A DNA stretch of 64,000 nt from Symsagittifera roscoffensis (GCF_963678635.1 NC_087067.1:20828596-20892595); one strand, 5' to 3'. Counted from the stretch's first letter, positions 29,826 to 42,700 are shown. Notes: generated by a model from the sequence alone, not told the origin. Translations and numbers: made by a program.

Positions 29826-29868
29826 TTCAGAAGTACCGGTTTAGAATAGGGACGGTTTCAGAAGTACC
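29808..29868 (+). repeat. GGTTTCAGAAGTACC repeats, Penelope-like copy 2
   Basis: Copies at 29,808-29,822, 29,823-29,837 and 29,854-29,868. The 15-bp period is five codons; read in the thumb frame it gives RFQKYRFQKYRF right after EGTVH, so the repeat expands the protein without shifting frame. Confidence 0.88.
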
Positions 29869-29869
29869 T

Positions 29870-30487
29870 CAACATGGGAAAAATTTTGACCAGGCTTTGG
29901 AAAAAAAATCGGAAACAATGGATTGAAAATCAATATCAGAAAAATTGGTCGGATAAGATAGTGTTTGAAACTCTTAACAAGATCATTGAGGGATAGAAAA
30001 ATTGAGAAGTGAAGGTATCAGAACCGAGAAATGATAAACGGTTAAGAGACTCACCCCAATTTTTACAATGCAACATCGAGGCAATCCATCTCAACTGTTA
30101 GCTGCAAAGGTTCGGCAAATATCCGCGAACAAGAAAATTGAAAACATGCTTGCCATCCCTCAAAACTTCCTTTGCTCGTGAACTGAGATCCAAATTGGTG
30201 TATTGGCTTAAATGTAGTGGATGTAACTCCACCTATGTCGGCGAGACAGTCCGAAAATTAGCCACGAGGTTCGATGAACACCGCAAAGGGGACTCCCCAG
30301 TAGGGCAACACTTGTTAGAATGTAATAAGGAGGTAGGCAGTACTGCTGAGCTGAAACAGCGATTATAGACCAAACAGCCAACATTCATAAGCTACTCACA
30401 CTAGAGGCTTTACATATTTGGAGGGAGAGGCCGAGGATCAACACACGCGATGAATTCAGGAGCCGGGAATTCTCACTACTATTATAA
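29870..30487 (+). pseudogene. Penelope-like element copy 2: linker, GIY-YIG endonuclease and C-terminal tail
   Basis: The linker is FDQALEK, QWIENQYQKNWSDKIVFETL (frame changes), FTMQHRGNPSQLLAAKVRQI. The endonuclease frame 30,138-30,368 reads KTCLPSLKTSFARELRSKLV, YWLKCSGCNSTYVGETVRKL, ATRFDEHRKGDSPVGQHLLE, C. It has the CxxC and His/Cys positions of the Penelope-type GIY-YIG domain and Arg residues after YVGET. After an in-frame TAG, another frame continues IIDQTANIHKLLTLEALHI and RPRINTRDEFRSREFSLLL, ending at TAA 30,485-30,487; this tail ('KLLTLEALHI.....NTRDEFR.RELTL') is typical for the family. Same element as the RT upstream. Confidence 0.8.
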
Positions 30488-31195
30488 TCAATGTATAACA
30501 TGGCTAAAAATTAAAAAGCTGACATGTAAGAACCGAAAATATTCCCAAATCGAAATTTTATAACGATGGAAGAACAAAAACTAAAAAATCTCAGAAATTT
30601 ACAAGAAATTGTTATCAATGATTACGTAATTTATTATGTAATTACAGTTGTTTAAATTTGATTGATCAAAAAGTTTTTGAGCATTTTAAGACATGTTTCT
30701 CATTTTTCAGATCTTTGATTGTTTTGCAAAAATTGTAAAACATTTTAATCCTGATGGTGCACAAAATGTGCGAAAACGTTTGAATTAACATTTTAAATTT
30801 CTTATCTTCTAAAAAAATTTTGTATTTTTCCAGAAAATTGAAACTATCAGTTTCTGAGGAAACGAGACAAATGTGATATATAAAAAATTTTCTAGAACAA
30901 CACAAAAAAATTCAAACAATTTTGTTGTAATTTATATAATTTTTAATATCTAATCACAAACATGAAAACTATCAGCAACTATGGAAACGAGAAATCCAAT
31001 TAAAAGGTGAAAACCAAAAAATGACAATTCAATCTAATCCATTATGTACGCGCACAAAAACATGGCTTGAGTTTCGTTTTTCAATAAGAGATTTGTATAT
31101 TTCGCCAAATATTTCACCGATGGTTTTAAAATTGAATTCATTTTAATTTTTTGTACATTTCTATTTTAATTACTTTTAAGTCTTAACCTGATGTT
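30488..31195 (+). repeat. Penelope-like 3' region, copy 2
   Basis: Non-coding and AT-rich. 30,853-31,190 matches the copy-1 3' UTR, including TGATATATAAAAAATTTT and ATCTAATCACAAACATGAAA. 30,490-30,850 has no counterpart in copy 1, which carries a deletion there. Confidence 0.7.
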
Positions 31196-31845
31196 TTTTA
31201 GAGCATTAAACTCAACAGATTTTAATTATTTGTTTATTTAATTTTACCAGATACTATTTAGGCAGCTAACCTGAACTTTTGAAAAAATATTCATTACACT
31301 TTATAGCATTGATGCTTAGATTTTTATACAGTATTTGAAGTGTTCTTTCTTCTTCTTTCGATTTAAAAATTTCATCCCAAGGTTTATGATGATTCAACAA
31401 GATTTAAGCAAAAATTTATTAATAGATAATTTGAGTTTGTACCTAAAAGTAGTCTTACACTAGCTGCATTAATGCAACGAGTTTTGAATAGATTAACCAA
31501 CCTTAAGGCGCAATCTGATCATTCTGTAAAAATAACTTAGATTTTTAGAACTGTAGAAGACGAAGAAAGAAGGAACACTTTAACTACCATTCACAAAATC
31601 CTAGCAATCAGAAGAAAATTTTTTCTTTCTTGGTTTCAAATTGATCGAATGGCAGAAATCATGATTCAACCAATTTAATTTTCATTTGAATAAACAGTTT
31701 TTTCAATGATCTTTCAGTTTCTTCTTTTAATCGCCATGTTTGACCTCGAAACATACCAAAATTTTTCCGATGCAATTAAACACGAAATTGAACCGTTGAA
31801 ACGCCATCGAAAACGCCATAAAAACGCCATAAAAAACGCGGGTTC
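31196..31845 (+). repeat. R-family segment with small conserved frame and MFDLE start, copy B1
   Basis: Matches 32,680-33,200 and 62,335-62,940. Contains the frame NLKAQSDHSVKIT, a TAG, then IFRTVEDEERRNTLTTIHKI and ILAIRRKFFLSWF (about 31,500-31,680). At 31,736 an MFDLE start decays after about 30 codons into AACGCCATAAA short repeats and runs straight into satellite-monomer sequence, so the rest of R is deleted here. Confidence 0.6.
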
Positions 31846-32045
31846 TTTAGTCTTTGTTTAGTTCTTTGATTTTCTGGTCTGTTTCAAGGCTAACTATTGT
31901 GCTACCAATTTTAGAATATAAAACAAAAGGAGTTTTGATCAGTTTTTGTTTGCATGCAAAATAAATCTCATAGCAGGGTCTGGGGTCCGCAGAAAACATA
32001 TTTTTGATCAAAAACAAGGCTAAAAAACCACAATAAATAAACATA
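31846..32045 (+). repeat. 3' part of one isolated satellite monomer in R
   Basis: Matches the second half of the 302-bp monomer: TTGATTTTCTGGTCTGTTT, GGCTAACTATTGTGCTACC, AGTTTTGATCAGTTTTTGTT, TGCATGC, then CTCATAGCAGGGTCTGGGGT and CCGCAGAAAACAT, AACAAGGCTAAAAAACCAC. The second TTGATCAG repeat of the array monomer is replaced by CTCATAGCAGGGTCT, the form also seen at 61,180 and 63,965. It reads into the R leader at about 32,080. Confidence 0.75.
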
Positions 32046-32537
32046 TTTTTAGTGACCTTTTATGTATAAGATCTATAAGAGATAAATTGACCCTTTCCCC
32101 GTCTCTAACTGCGCATGCTCTGTATTACTAAATTAGTACTGCATTAAATTCAATGAATCCAAGGCATTACAGCAGCTAATTGAAAGCGTAGCAAAATCAT
32201 TGTTTTCAAAAAATTTCAAAAATTGTGCGAAAACTCATAAACTTAATTACATGTGCCAAGGAAATTCGGATAAATACATTTATATACATTTTTAAATTCT
32301 TTAACGGAGGTTGAAATAGACTTTCGAATTTTTATTGGCATAAATTTTTTGTTGCAATCAGCACTAGCATATAAAACCAACAAAACTGAAAGAAAACTTT
32401 TTTTTCGGAAAATAAGCCGACACTATACTGCCGAAAGTCCGCTAAAATTTTTAGCTAGAAACTTTAAAAAAATACTCTGGAGGACTCTTAATGAGCATCT
32501 ACGGACAATTTCTAACCAGTTATCACTAACTTAACTT
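32046..32537 (+). repeat. R-family leader with a 61-residue open frame
   Basis: ATTGACCCTTTCC, CTCTAACTGCGCATGCTCTG and AAGGCATTACAGCAGCTAAT are repeated at 61,215-61,320. The frame 32,349-32,534 reads ALAYKTNKTERKLFFRKISR, HYTAESPLKFLARNFKKILW; the copy near 61,480-61,625 is related but frameshifted. No family is recognised. The protein may be real in the ancestral R or a by-product. Confidence 0.5.
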
Positions 32538-32685
32538 TGATGTTACCCACCGCAAGACAAAAAAAATACAAATAACTGAAATAAAAAATCAAATCTCAAT
32601 TTGTAGAGCTATGATGTTACCCACGGCAAGACAGAAAAATACAAACAACTGAAACTAAAAATCAAATCTCAGTGTGTAGATTGAT
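32538..32685 (+). repeat. 74-bp tandem duplication
   Basis: TGATGTTACCCACCGCAAG starts at 32,538 and again (CCACGGCAAG) at 32,612, both followed by GACAGAAAAATACAAA-like and ATCAAATCTCA. The R copy at 61,633-61,705 has only one, so the duplication is specific to this copy. Confidence 0.8.
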
Positions 32686-33860
32686 GTTTAGAGTTGTATA
32701 CGGTAATTGAAAGGTTCTTTTGTCTTCTTCTTTTGATGTAAAAGTTTCATCCCAATGTTTTTGATGATTCAACAGATTTCAAGCAAATATTTATGAATAG
32801 ATAATTTGAATTTTTTCAGAAAATTAGTTCTACACTAGCTGTACTATTGCAACGACTTTTGAGTGGAGTAACAAACCTTAAGGCGCAAGCTGATCATTCT
32901 GTAAAAATAACTTGGATTTTTAGAATTGTAGAAAACGATGAAAGAAGAAACCTCTTAACTACCATACACAAAATCCTAGCAATAAGTAGAAAACTTTTTC
33001 TGCCTTGATTTCAAATTGATCGAATGGCAGAAATCATGATTCAACCAATTCAATTTTCATTTCAATAAACAGTTGTTTCAATGCTCTTTTAGTTTCCTCT
33101 TTTAATCGCCATGTTTGACCTCGAAACATACCGACTTTTTTCCGATGAAATTAAACACAAAATTGAGCCGTTGAAACGCCATCAAAAACGCCATAAAAAC
33201 GCCATTGAAACGGTTTAATATATGAAAAAAAAGTTTGAAAATTTGACGGCATCAACCAGGAGGAAGACAGTAAAAAAATTTTGATTAGAAAATTTTTGAA
33301 ATTTGCGCAAGTGGAATTTTCCAGATTCCGGTTTCAAATTATTGAACGAAAAAAATGGGGCAAAACAAAGAAAAATCATTTCAATGAATTGAATCAGGAT
33401 GAAATACCGAAACAAATGTTTATTAAAAAACCAAGTCCGAGAAAAAAATAAGAACTAAAAAACATCTATATATTCAACAAGAGAAGGCAAAATTTACGCT
33501 TTAATTCTGGGCGATAAAAAATTTAATAGGATAAAGGGAAGCAAAAATCTGACAATGTACTGGCAAAAGTAATTGGAGCAACCTGTGAAAAACTGCGAAT
33601 CACGACCTTATAAAGACGTAACTAGACTATTTAGGATTCATAACTGCCTTTCAGACAAATTTGACGCAAAAGAATCAGTGAGTGAGCTGGAAAAATTAAT
33701 TAAGTTAGTACAACCACAATATCTTTCCCTAAACTATTTCTGTGTGTACAATTACGCCATTAGGTGCTTTTTAAAAACATTTAACGCACGTGTGCAGAAA
33801 ACTAACAAAAAAACTCTTAGTTTTGTTACATGTTTCTGAGGTTTAGTAGATGTAACGATA
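32686..33860 (+). repeat. R-family body, copy B2 (small frame, MFDLE frame and YKDVTRL frame)
   Basis: The small frame 32,800-33,005 reads STLAVLLQRLLSGVTNLKAQ, ADHSVKITWIFRIVENDERR and NLLTTIHKILAISRKLF; it is open here where copy B1 has TAG. MFDLETYRLFSDEIKHKIEP starts at 33,111. Then come FLKFAQVEFSRFRFQII and NELNQDE. The frame 33,573-33,839 reads VKNCESRPYKDVTRLFRIHN, CLSDKFDAKESVSELEKLIK, LVQPQYLSLNYFCVYNYAIR. The same blocks lie at 62,600-63,470, and parts at 25.5-26.2 kb. Their conservation suggests an ancestral protein, unidentified. Confidence 0.55.
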
Positions 33861-33861
33861 G

Positions 33862-34059
33862 ATGTTTTGGACATTCACATTGTTTTTCTTTCAGACAGTG
33901 TTGCTTTTTTGGCTGGGTTGCATCCCTCTTATGGGTGTGATGGAATTGATGGTGAGTACCATCAGAGATTCGTATAGTAATTCTTCAATAACAGCAAATA
34001 CATGCAAAATGACAACTCGACCAAGATTGTGTAACATTCGCCCGGAAATTACACAATGA
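33862..34059 (+). CDS. Small hydrophobic R-family frame reading into the first satellite monomer
   Basis: 65 residues: MFWTFTLFFFQTVLLFWLGC, IPLMGVMELMVSTIRDSYSN, SSITANTCKMTTRPR, ending CNIRPEITQ-stop. The copy at 63,579-63,779 is open over nearly the same length with mostly conservative changes, and the copy at 24.5 kb is broken. One membrane-spanning stretch is predicted near the N-terminus. A TTTTCTTTCAG acceptor-like site lies at about 33,885, so this could be an exon boundary rather than a start. Function unknown; it may not be translated. Confidence 0.3.
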   Translation: MFWTFTLFFFQTVLLFWLGCIPLMGVMELMVSTIRDSYSNSSITANTCKMTTRPRLCNIRPEITQ

Positions 34060-34912
34060 TGGAGCGTAGAAAAAGTTGTATTGACAACTGGCTGACGTCA
34101 GTTCTCTTTACCCTACTCGTTTTCACTAGCCTTGGCTTAGTCCTTTGATTTTCTGGTTTGTTTAAAGGCTAACTATTGTGCTACCATTTTTAGAATATCA
34201 ACCAGAGAAGTTTTGATCAGTTTTCGTTTGCATGCAAGAACTTTTGATCAGTTCTCAGGTCCGCAAAAAACATGATTTTTATCTAAAACAAGGCTAAAAA
34301 CCACAATTAAAAGACAACTCGACCAAGATTGTGTAACATTCGCCCGGAAGTTACACAATAATGGAGCGTAGAAAAAGTTGTATTGACAACTGGCTGACGT
34401 CAGTTCTTTTTACCTTACTCGTTTTCACTAGTCTTGGCTTAGTCCTTTGATTTTCTGGTTTGTTTAAAGGCTAACTTTTGTGCTACCATTTTTAGAATAT
34501 CAACCAAAGAACTTTTGATCAGTTTTCGTTTGCATGCTAGAACTTTTGATCAGTTCTCGGGTCCGCAGAAAACATGAGTTGTATCAAAAATAAGGCTAAA
34601 AACCACAATTAAATGACAACTCGACCAAGATTGTGTAACATTCGCCCTGAAATTACACAATAATGGAGCGTAGAAAAAGTTGTATTGACAACTGGCTGAC
34701 GTCAGTTCTCTTTAACTTACTCGTTTTCACTAGTCTTGGCTTAGTCCTTTGATTTTCTGGTTTGTTTAAAGGCTAACTATTGTGCTACCATTTTTAGAAT
34801 ATCAACCAAAGAAATTTTGATCAGTTTTTGTTTGCATGCAAGTATTTTTGATCAGTTCTCAGGTCCGCAAAAAACATGATTTTTATCAAAAACAAGGCTA
34901 AAAACCACAATT

Positions 34913-36705
34913 AAATGACAACTCGACCGATATTGTGTAACATTCGCCCGGAAGTTACACAATAATGGAGCGTAGAAAAAGTTGTATTGACAACTGGCTG
35001 ACATCAGTTCTCCTTACCTTACTCGTTTTGACTAGTCTTGGCTTAGTCCTTTGATTTTCTGGTTTGTTTAAAGGCTAACTATTGTGCTATTTTTTTAGAA
35101 TATCAACCAAAGAACTTTTGATCAGTTTTCGTTTGCATGCTAGAATTTTTGGAAAACATGATTTTTATCAAAAACAAGGCTAAAAGGCTAAAAACCACAA
35201 TTAAATGACAACTCGACCAAGATTGTGTAACATTCGCCAGGAAATTACACAATGATGGAGCGTAGAAAAAGTTGTATTGACAACTGGCTGACGTCAGTTC
35301 TCTTTACCCTACTCGTTTTTACTAGCCTTGGCTTAGTCCTTTGTTTTTCTGGTTCGTTTAAAGGCTAACTATTGTGCTACCATTTTTAGAATATCAACCA
35401 AAGAAGTTTTGATCAATTTTTGTTTGCATGCAAGAACTTTTGATCAGTTCTCAGGTCCGCAAAAAACATGATTTTTATCAAAAACAAGGCTAAAAACCAC
35501 AATTAATTGACAACTCGACCAAGATTGTGTAACATTCGCCCTGAAATTACTTAATAATGGAGCGTAGAAAAAGTTGTATTGACAACTGGCTGACGTCAGT
35601 TCTCTTTACCCTACTCGTTTTTACTAGCCATGGCTTAGTCCTTTGATTTTCTGGTTCGTTTAAAGGCTAACTATTGTGCTACCATTTTTAGAATATCAAC
35701 CAAAGAAGTTTTGATCAGTTTTTGTTTGCATGCAAGAACTTTTGATCAGTTCTCAGGTCCGCAAAAAACATGATTTTTATCAAAAACAAGGCTAAAAACC
35801 ACAATTAAATGACAACTCGACCGATATTGTGTAACATTGGCCCTGAAATTACACAATAATGGAGCGTAGAAAAAGTTGTATTGACAACTGGCTGACATCA
35901 GTTCTCCTTACCTTACTCGTTTTGACTAGTCTTGGCTTAGTCCTTTGATTTTCTGGTTTGTTTAAAGGCTAACTATTGTGCTATTTTTTTAGAATATCAA
36001 CCAAAGAACTTTTGATCAGTTTTCGTTTGCATGCTAGAATTTTTGGAAAACATGATTTTTATCAAAAACAAGGCTAAAAGGCTAAAAACCACAATTAAAT
36101 GACAACTCGACCAAGATTGTGTAACATTCGCCAGGAAATTACACAATGATGGAGCGTAGAAAAAGTTGTATTGACAACTGGCTGACGTCAGTTCTCTTTA
36201 CCCTACTCGTTTTTACTAGCCTTGGCTTAGTCCTTTGTTTTTCTGGTTCGTTTAAAGGCTAACTATTGTGCTACCATTTTTAGAATATCAACCAAAGAAG
36301 TTTTGATCAATTTTTGTTTGCATGCAAGAACTTTTGATCAGTTCTCAGGTCCGCAAAAAACATGATTTTTATCAAAAACAAGGCTAAAAACCACAATTAA
36401 TTGACAACTCGACCAAGATTGTGTAACATTCGCCCTGAAATTACTTAATAATGGAGCGTAGAAAAAGTTGTATTGACAACTGGCTGACGTCAGTTCTCTT
36501 TACCCTACTCGTTTTTACTAGCCATGGCTTAGTCCTTTGATTTTCTGGTTCGTTTAAAGGCTAACTATTGTGCTACCATTTTTAGAATATCAACCAAAGA
36601 AGTTTTGATCAGTTTTTGTTTGCATGCAAGAACTTTTGATCAGTTCTCAGGTCCGCAAAAAACATGATTTTTATCAAAAACAAGGCTAAAAACCACAATT
36701 AAATG
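34913..36705 (+). repeat. 894-bp three-monomer duplication at the left edge of the array
   Basis: GTGCTATTTTTTTAG (35,084 and 35,978), AAGGCTAAAAGGCTAAAAAC (35,176 and 36,070) and TGCTAGAATTTTTGG with a missing internal repeat recur 894 bp apart, so a block of three variant monomers was duplicated. Confidence 0.85.
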
Positions 36706-39700
36706 ACAACTCGACCAAGATTGTGTAACATTCGCCAGGAAATTACACAATAATGGAGCGTAGAAAAAGTTGTATTGACAACTGGCTGACGTCAGTTCTC
36801 TTTACCTTACTCGTTTTGACTAGTCTTGGCTTAGTCCTTTGATTTTCTGGTTTGTTTAAGGGCTAACTATTGTGCTACCTTTTTTAGAATATCAACCAAA
36901 GAACTTTTGATCAGTTTTCGTTTCATGCTAGAACTTTTGATCAGTTCTCGGGTCCGCAGAAAACATGATTTTTATCAAAAACAAGGCTAAAAACCACAAT
37001 TAAATGACAACTCGACCAAGATTGTCTAACTTTCGCCCGGAAATTACACAATGATGGAGCGTAGAAAAAGTTGTATTGACAACTGGCTGACGTCAGTTCT
37101 CTTTACCCTGCTCGTTTTCACTAGCCTTGGCTTATTCCTTTGATTTTCTGGTTCGTTTAAAGGCTAACTATTGTGCAACCATTTTTAGAATATCAACCAA
37201 AGAAATTTTGATCAGTTTTCGTTTGCATGCAAGAACTTTTGATCAGTTCTCAGGTCCGCAAAAAACATGATTTTTATCAAAAACAAGGCTAAAAACCACA
37301 ATTAAATGACAACTCGACCAAGATTGTGTAACATTCGCCCGGAAATTACACAATAATGGAGCGTAGAAAAAGTTGTATTGAAAACTGGCTGACGTCAATT
37401 CTCTTTACCTTACTCGTTTTCACTAGTCTTGGCTTAGTCCTTTGATTTTCTGGTTTGTTTAAAGTCTAACTATTGTGCTACCTTTTTTAGAATATCAACC
37501 AAAGAACTTTTGATCAGTTTTCGTTTCATGCTAGAACTTTTGATCAGTTCTCGGGTCCGCAGCAAACATGATTTTTATCAAAAACAAGGCTAAAAACCAC
37601 AATTAAATGACAACTCGACCAAGATTGTCTAACTTTCGCCCGGAAATTACACAATGATGGAGCGTAGAAAAAGTTGTATTGACAACTGGCTGACGTCAGT
37701 TCTCTTTACCCTGCTCGTTTTCACTAGCATTGGCTTAGTCCTTTGATTTTCTGGTTCGTTTAAAGGCTAACTATTGTGCAACCATTTTTAGAATATCAAC
37801 CAAAGAAATTTTGATCAGTTTTCGTTTGCATGCAAGAACTTTTGATCAGTTCTCAGGTCCGCAAAAAACATGATTTTTATCAAAAACAAGGCTAAAAACC
37901 ACAATTAAATGACAACTCGACCAAGATTGTGTAACATTCGCCCGGAAATTACACAATAATGGAGCGTAGAAAAAGTTGTATTGAAAACTGGCTGACGTCA
38001 ATTCTCTTTACCTTACTCGTTTTCACTAGTCTTGGCTTAGTCCTTTGATTTTCTGGTTTGTTTAAAGTCTAACTATTGTGCTACCTTTTTTAGAATATCA
38101 ACCAAAGAACTTTTGATCAGTTTTCGTTTGCATGCTAGAACTTTTGATCAGTTCTCGGGTCCGCAGAAAACATAATTTTTATCAAAAACAAGGCTAAAAA
38201 CCACAATTAAATGACAACTCGACCAAGATTGTGTAACAATCGCCCGGAAATTACACAATGATGGAGCGTAGAAAAAGTTGTATTGACAACTGGCTGACGT
38301 CAGTTCTCTTTACCCTGCTCGTTTTCACTAGCCTTGGCTTAGTCCTTTGATTTTCTGGTTCGTTTAAAGGCTAACTATTGTGCAACCATTTTTAGAATAT
38401 CAACCAAAGAAGTTTTGATCAGTTTTTGTTTGCATGCAAGAACTTTTGATCAGTTCTCAGGTCCGCAAAAAACATGATTTTTATCAAAAACAAGGCTAAA
38501 AACCACAACTAATTGACAACTCGGCCAAGATTGTGTAACATTCGCCCGGAAATTACACAATAATGGAGCGTAAAAAAAGTTGTATTGACAACTGGCTGAC
38601 GTCAATTCTCTTTACCTTACTTGTTTTCACTAGTCTTGGCTGAGTCCTTTGATTTTCTGGTTTGTTTAAAGGCTAACTATTGTGCTACCTTTTTTAGAAT
38701 ATCAACCAAAGAACTTTTGATCAGTTTTCGTTTGCATGCTAGAACTTTTGATCAGTTCTCGGGTCCGCAGAAAACATAATTTTTATCAAAAACAAGGCTA
38801 AAAACCACAATTAAATGACAACTCGACCAAGATTGTGTAACAATCGCCCGTAAATTACACAATAATGGAGCGTAGAAAAAGTTGTATTGACAACTGGCTG
38901 ACGTCAATTCTCTTTACTTTACTCGTTTTCACTAGTCTTGGCTTAGTCCTTTGATTTTCTGGTTTGTTTAAAGGCTAACTATTGTGCTACCTTTTTTAGA
39001 ATATCAACCAAAGAACTTTTGATCAGTTTTCGTTTGCATGCTAGAACTTTTGATCAGTTCTCGGGTCCGCAGAAAACATAATTTTTATCAAAAACAAGGC
39101 TAAAAACCACAATTAAATGACAACTCGACCAAGATTGTGTAACAATCGCCCGGAAATTACACAATGATGGAGCGTAGAAAAAGTTGTATTGACAACTGGC
39201 TGACGTCAGTTCTCTTTACCCTACTCGTTTTCACTAGCCTTGGCTTAGTCCTTTGATTTTTTGGTTTGTTTAAAGGCTAACTATTGTGCTACCATTTTTA
39301 GAATATCAACCAAAGAAGTTTTGATCAGTTTTCGTTTGCATGCAAGAACTTTTGATCAGTTCTCAGGTCCGCAAAAAACATGATTTTAATCAAAAACAAG
39401 GCAAAAACCACAATTAAATGACAACTCGACCGATATTGTGTAACATTCGCCCTAAAATTACACAATAATGGAGCGTAGAAAAAGTTGTATTGACAACTGG
39501 CTGACGTCAATTCTCTTTATCTTACTCGTTTTCACTAGTCTTGGCTTAGTCCTTTGATTTTCTGGTTTGTTTAAAGGCTAACTATTGTGCTACCATTTTT
39601 AGAATATCAACCAAAGAACTTTTGATCAGTTTTCGTTTGCATGCTAGAACTTTTGATCAGTTCTCGGGTCCGCAGAAAACATAATTTTTATCAAAAACAA

Positions 39701-42700
39701 GGCTAAAAACCACAATTAAATGACAACTCGACCAAGATTGTGTAACAATCGCCCGGAAATTACACAATGATGGGGCGTAGAAAAAGTTGTATTGACAACT
39801 GGCTGACGTCAGTTCTCTTTACCCTACTCGTTTTCACTAGCCTTGGCTTAGTCCTTTGATTTTCTGGTTTGTTTAAAGGCTAACTATTGTGCTACCATTT
39901 TTAGAATATCAACCAAAGAAGTTTTGATCAGTTTTCGTTTGCATGCAAGAACTTTTGATCAGTTCTCAGGTCCGCAAAAAACATGATTTTTATCAAAAAC
40001 AAGGCAAAAACCACAATTAAATGACAACTCGACCGATATTGTGTAACATTCGCCCTAAAATTACACAATAATGGAGCGTAGAAAAAGTTGTATTGACAAC
40101 TGGCTGACGTCAATTCTCTTTATCTTACTCGTTTTCACTAGTCTTGGCTTAGTCCTTTGATTTTCTGGTTTGTTTAAAGGCTAACTATTGTGCTACTTTT
40201 TTTAGAATATCAACCAAAGAACTTTTGATCAGTTTTTGTTTGCATGCTAAAACTTTTGATCAATTCTCGGGTCCGCAGAAAACATAATTTTTATCAAAAA
40301 CAAGGCTAAAAACCACAATTAAATGACAACTCGACCGATATTGTGTAACATTCGCCGTGAAATTACACAATAATGGAGCGCAGAAAAAGTTGTATTGACA
40401 ACTGGCTGACGTCAATATTCTTTATCTTACTCGTTTTCACTAGTCTTGGCTTAGTCCTTTGATTTTCTGGTTTGTTTAAAGGCTAACTATTGTGCTACCT
40501 TTTTTAGAATATCAACCAAAGAGCTTTTGATCAGTTTTTGTTTGCATGCTAGAACTTTTGATCAATTCTCGGGTCCGCAGAAAACATAATTTTTATCAAA
40601 AACAAGGCTAAAAACCAAAATTAAATGACAACTCGACCAAGATTGTGTAACAATCGCCCGGAAATTACACAATGATGGAGCGTAGAAAAAGTTGTATTGA
40701 CAACTGGCTGACGTCAGTTCTCTTTACCCTACTCGTTTTCACTAGCCTTGGCTTAGTCCTTTGATTTTCTGGTTTGTTTAAAGGCTAACTATTGTGCTAC
40801 CATTTTTAGAATATCAACCAAAGAACTTTTGATCAGTTTTCGTTTGCATGCTAGAACTTTTGATCAGTTCTCGGGTCCGCAGAAAACATAATTTTTATCA
40901 AAAACAAGGCTAAAAACCACAATTAAATGACAACTCGACCAAGATTGTGTAACAATCGCCCGGAAATTACACAATGATGGAGCGTAGAAAAAGTTGTATT
41001 GACAACTGGCTGACGTCAGTTCTCTTTACCCTACTCGTTTTCACTAGCCTTGGCTTAGTCCTTTGATTTTCTGGTTTGTTTAAAGGCTAACTATTGTGCT
41101 ACCATTTTTAGAATATCAACCAAAGAACGTTTGATCAGTTTTCGTTTGCATGCTAGAACTTTTGATCAGTTCTCGGGTCCGCAGAAAACATAATTTTTAT
41201 CAAAAACAAGGCTAAAAACGACAATTAAATGACAACTCGACCAAGATTGTGTAACAATCGCCCGGAAATTACACAATGATGGAGCGTAGAAAAAGTTGTA
41301 TTGACAACTGGCTGACGTCAGTTCTCTTTACCCTACTCGTTTTCACTAGCCTTGGCTTAGTCCTTTGATTTTCTGGTTTGTTTAAAGGCTAACTATTGTG
41401 CTACCATTTTTAGAATATCAACCAAAGAACTTTTGATCAGTTTTCGTTTGCATGCTAGAACTTTTGATCAGTTCTCGGGTCCGCAGAAAACATAATTTTT
41501 ATCAAAAACAAGGCTAAAAACCACAATTAAATGACAACTCGACCAAGATTGTGTAACAATCGCCCGGAAATTACACAATGATGGAGCGTAGAAAAAGTTG
41601 TATTGACAACTGGCTGACGTCAGTTCTCTTTACCCTACTCGTTTTCACTAGCCTTGGCTTAGTCCTTTGATTTTCTGGTTTGTTTAAAGGCTAACTATTG
41701 TGCTACCATTTTTAGAATATCAACCAAAGAACTTTTGATCAGTTTTCGTTTGCATGCTAGAACTTTTGATCAGTTCTCGGGTCCGCAGAAAACATAATTT
41801 TTATCAAAAACAAGGCTAAAAACCACAATTAAATGACAACTCGACCAAGATTGTGTAACAATCGCCCGGAAATTACACAATGATGGAGCGTAGAAAAAGT
41901 TGTATTGACAACTGGCTGACGTCAGTTCTCTTTACCCTACTCGTTTTCACTAGCCTTGGCTTAGTCCTTTGATTTTCTGGTTTGTTTAAAGGCTAACTAT
42001 TGTGCTACCATTTTTAGAATATCAACCAAAGAACTTTTGATCAGTTTTCGTTTGCATGCTAGAACTTTTGATCAGTTCTCGGGTCCGCAGAAAACATAAT
42101 TTTTATCAAAAACAAGGCTAAAAACCACAATTAAATGACAACTCGACCAAGATTGTGTAACAATCGCCCGGAAATTACACAATGATGGAGCGTAGAAAAA
42201 GTTGTATTGACAACTGGCTGACGTCAGTTCTCTTTACCCTACTCGTTTTCACTAGCCTTGGCTTAGTCCTTTGATTTTCTGGTTTGTTTAAAGGCTAACT
42301 ATTGTGCTACCATTTTTAGAATATCAACCAAAGAACTTTTGATCAGTTTTCGTTTGCATGCTAGAACTTTTGATCAGTTCTCGGGTCCGCAGAAAACATA
42401 ATTTTTATCAAAAACAAGGCTAAAAACCACAATTAAATGACAACTCGACCAAGATTGTGTAACAATCGCCCGGAAATTACACAATGATGGAGCGTAGAAA
42501 AAGTTGTATTGACAACTGGCTGACGTCAGTTCTCTTTACCCTACTCGTTTTCACTAGCCTTGGCTTAGTCCTTTGATTTTCTGGTTTATTTAAAGGCTAA
42601 CTATTGTGCTACCATTTTTAGAATATCAACCAAAGAACTTTTGATCAGTTTTCGTTTGCATGCTAGAACTTTTGATCAGTTCTCGGGTCCGCAGAAAACA

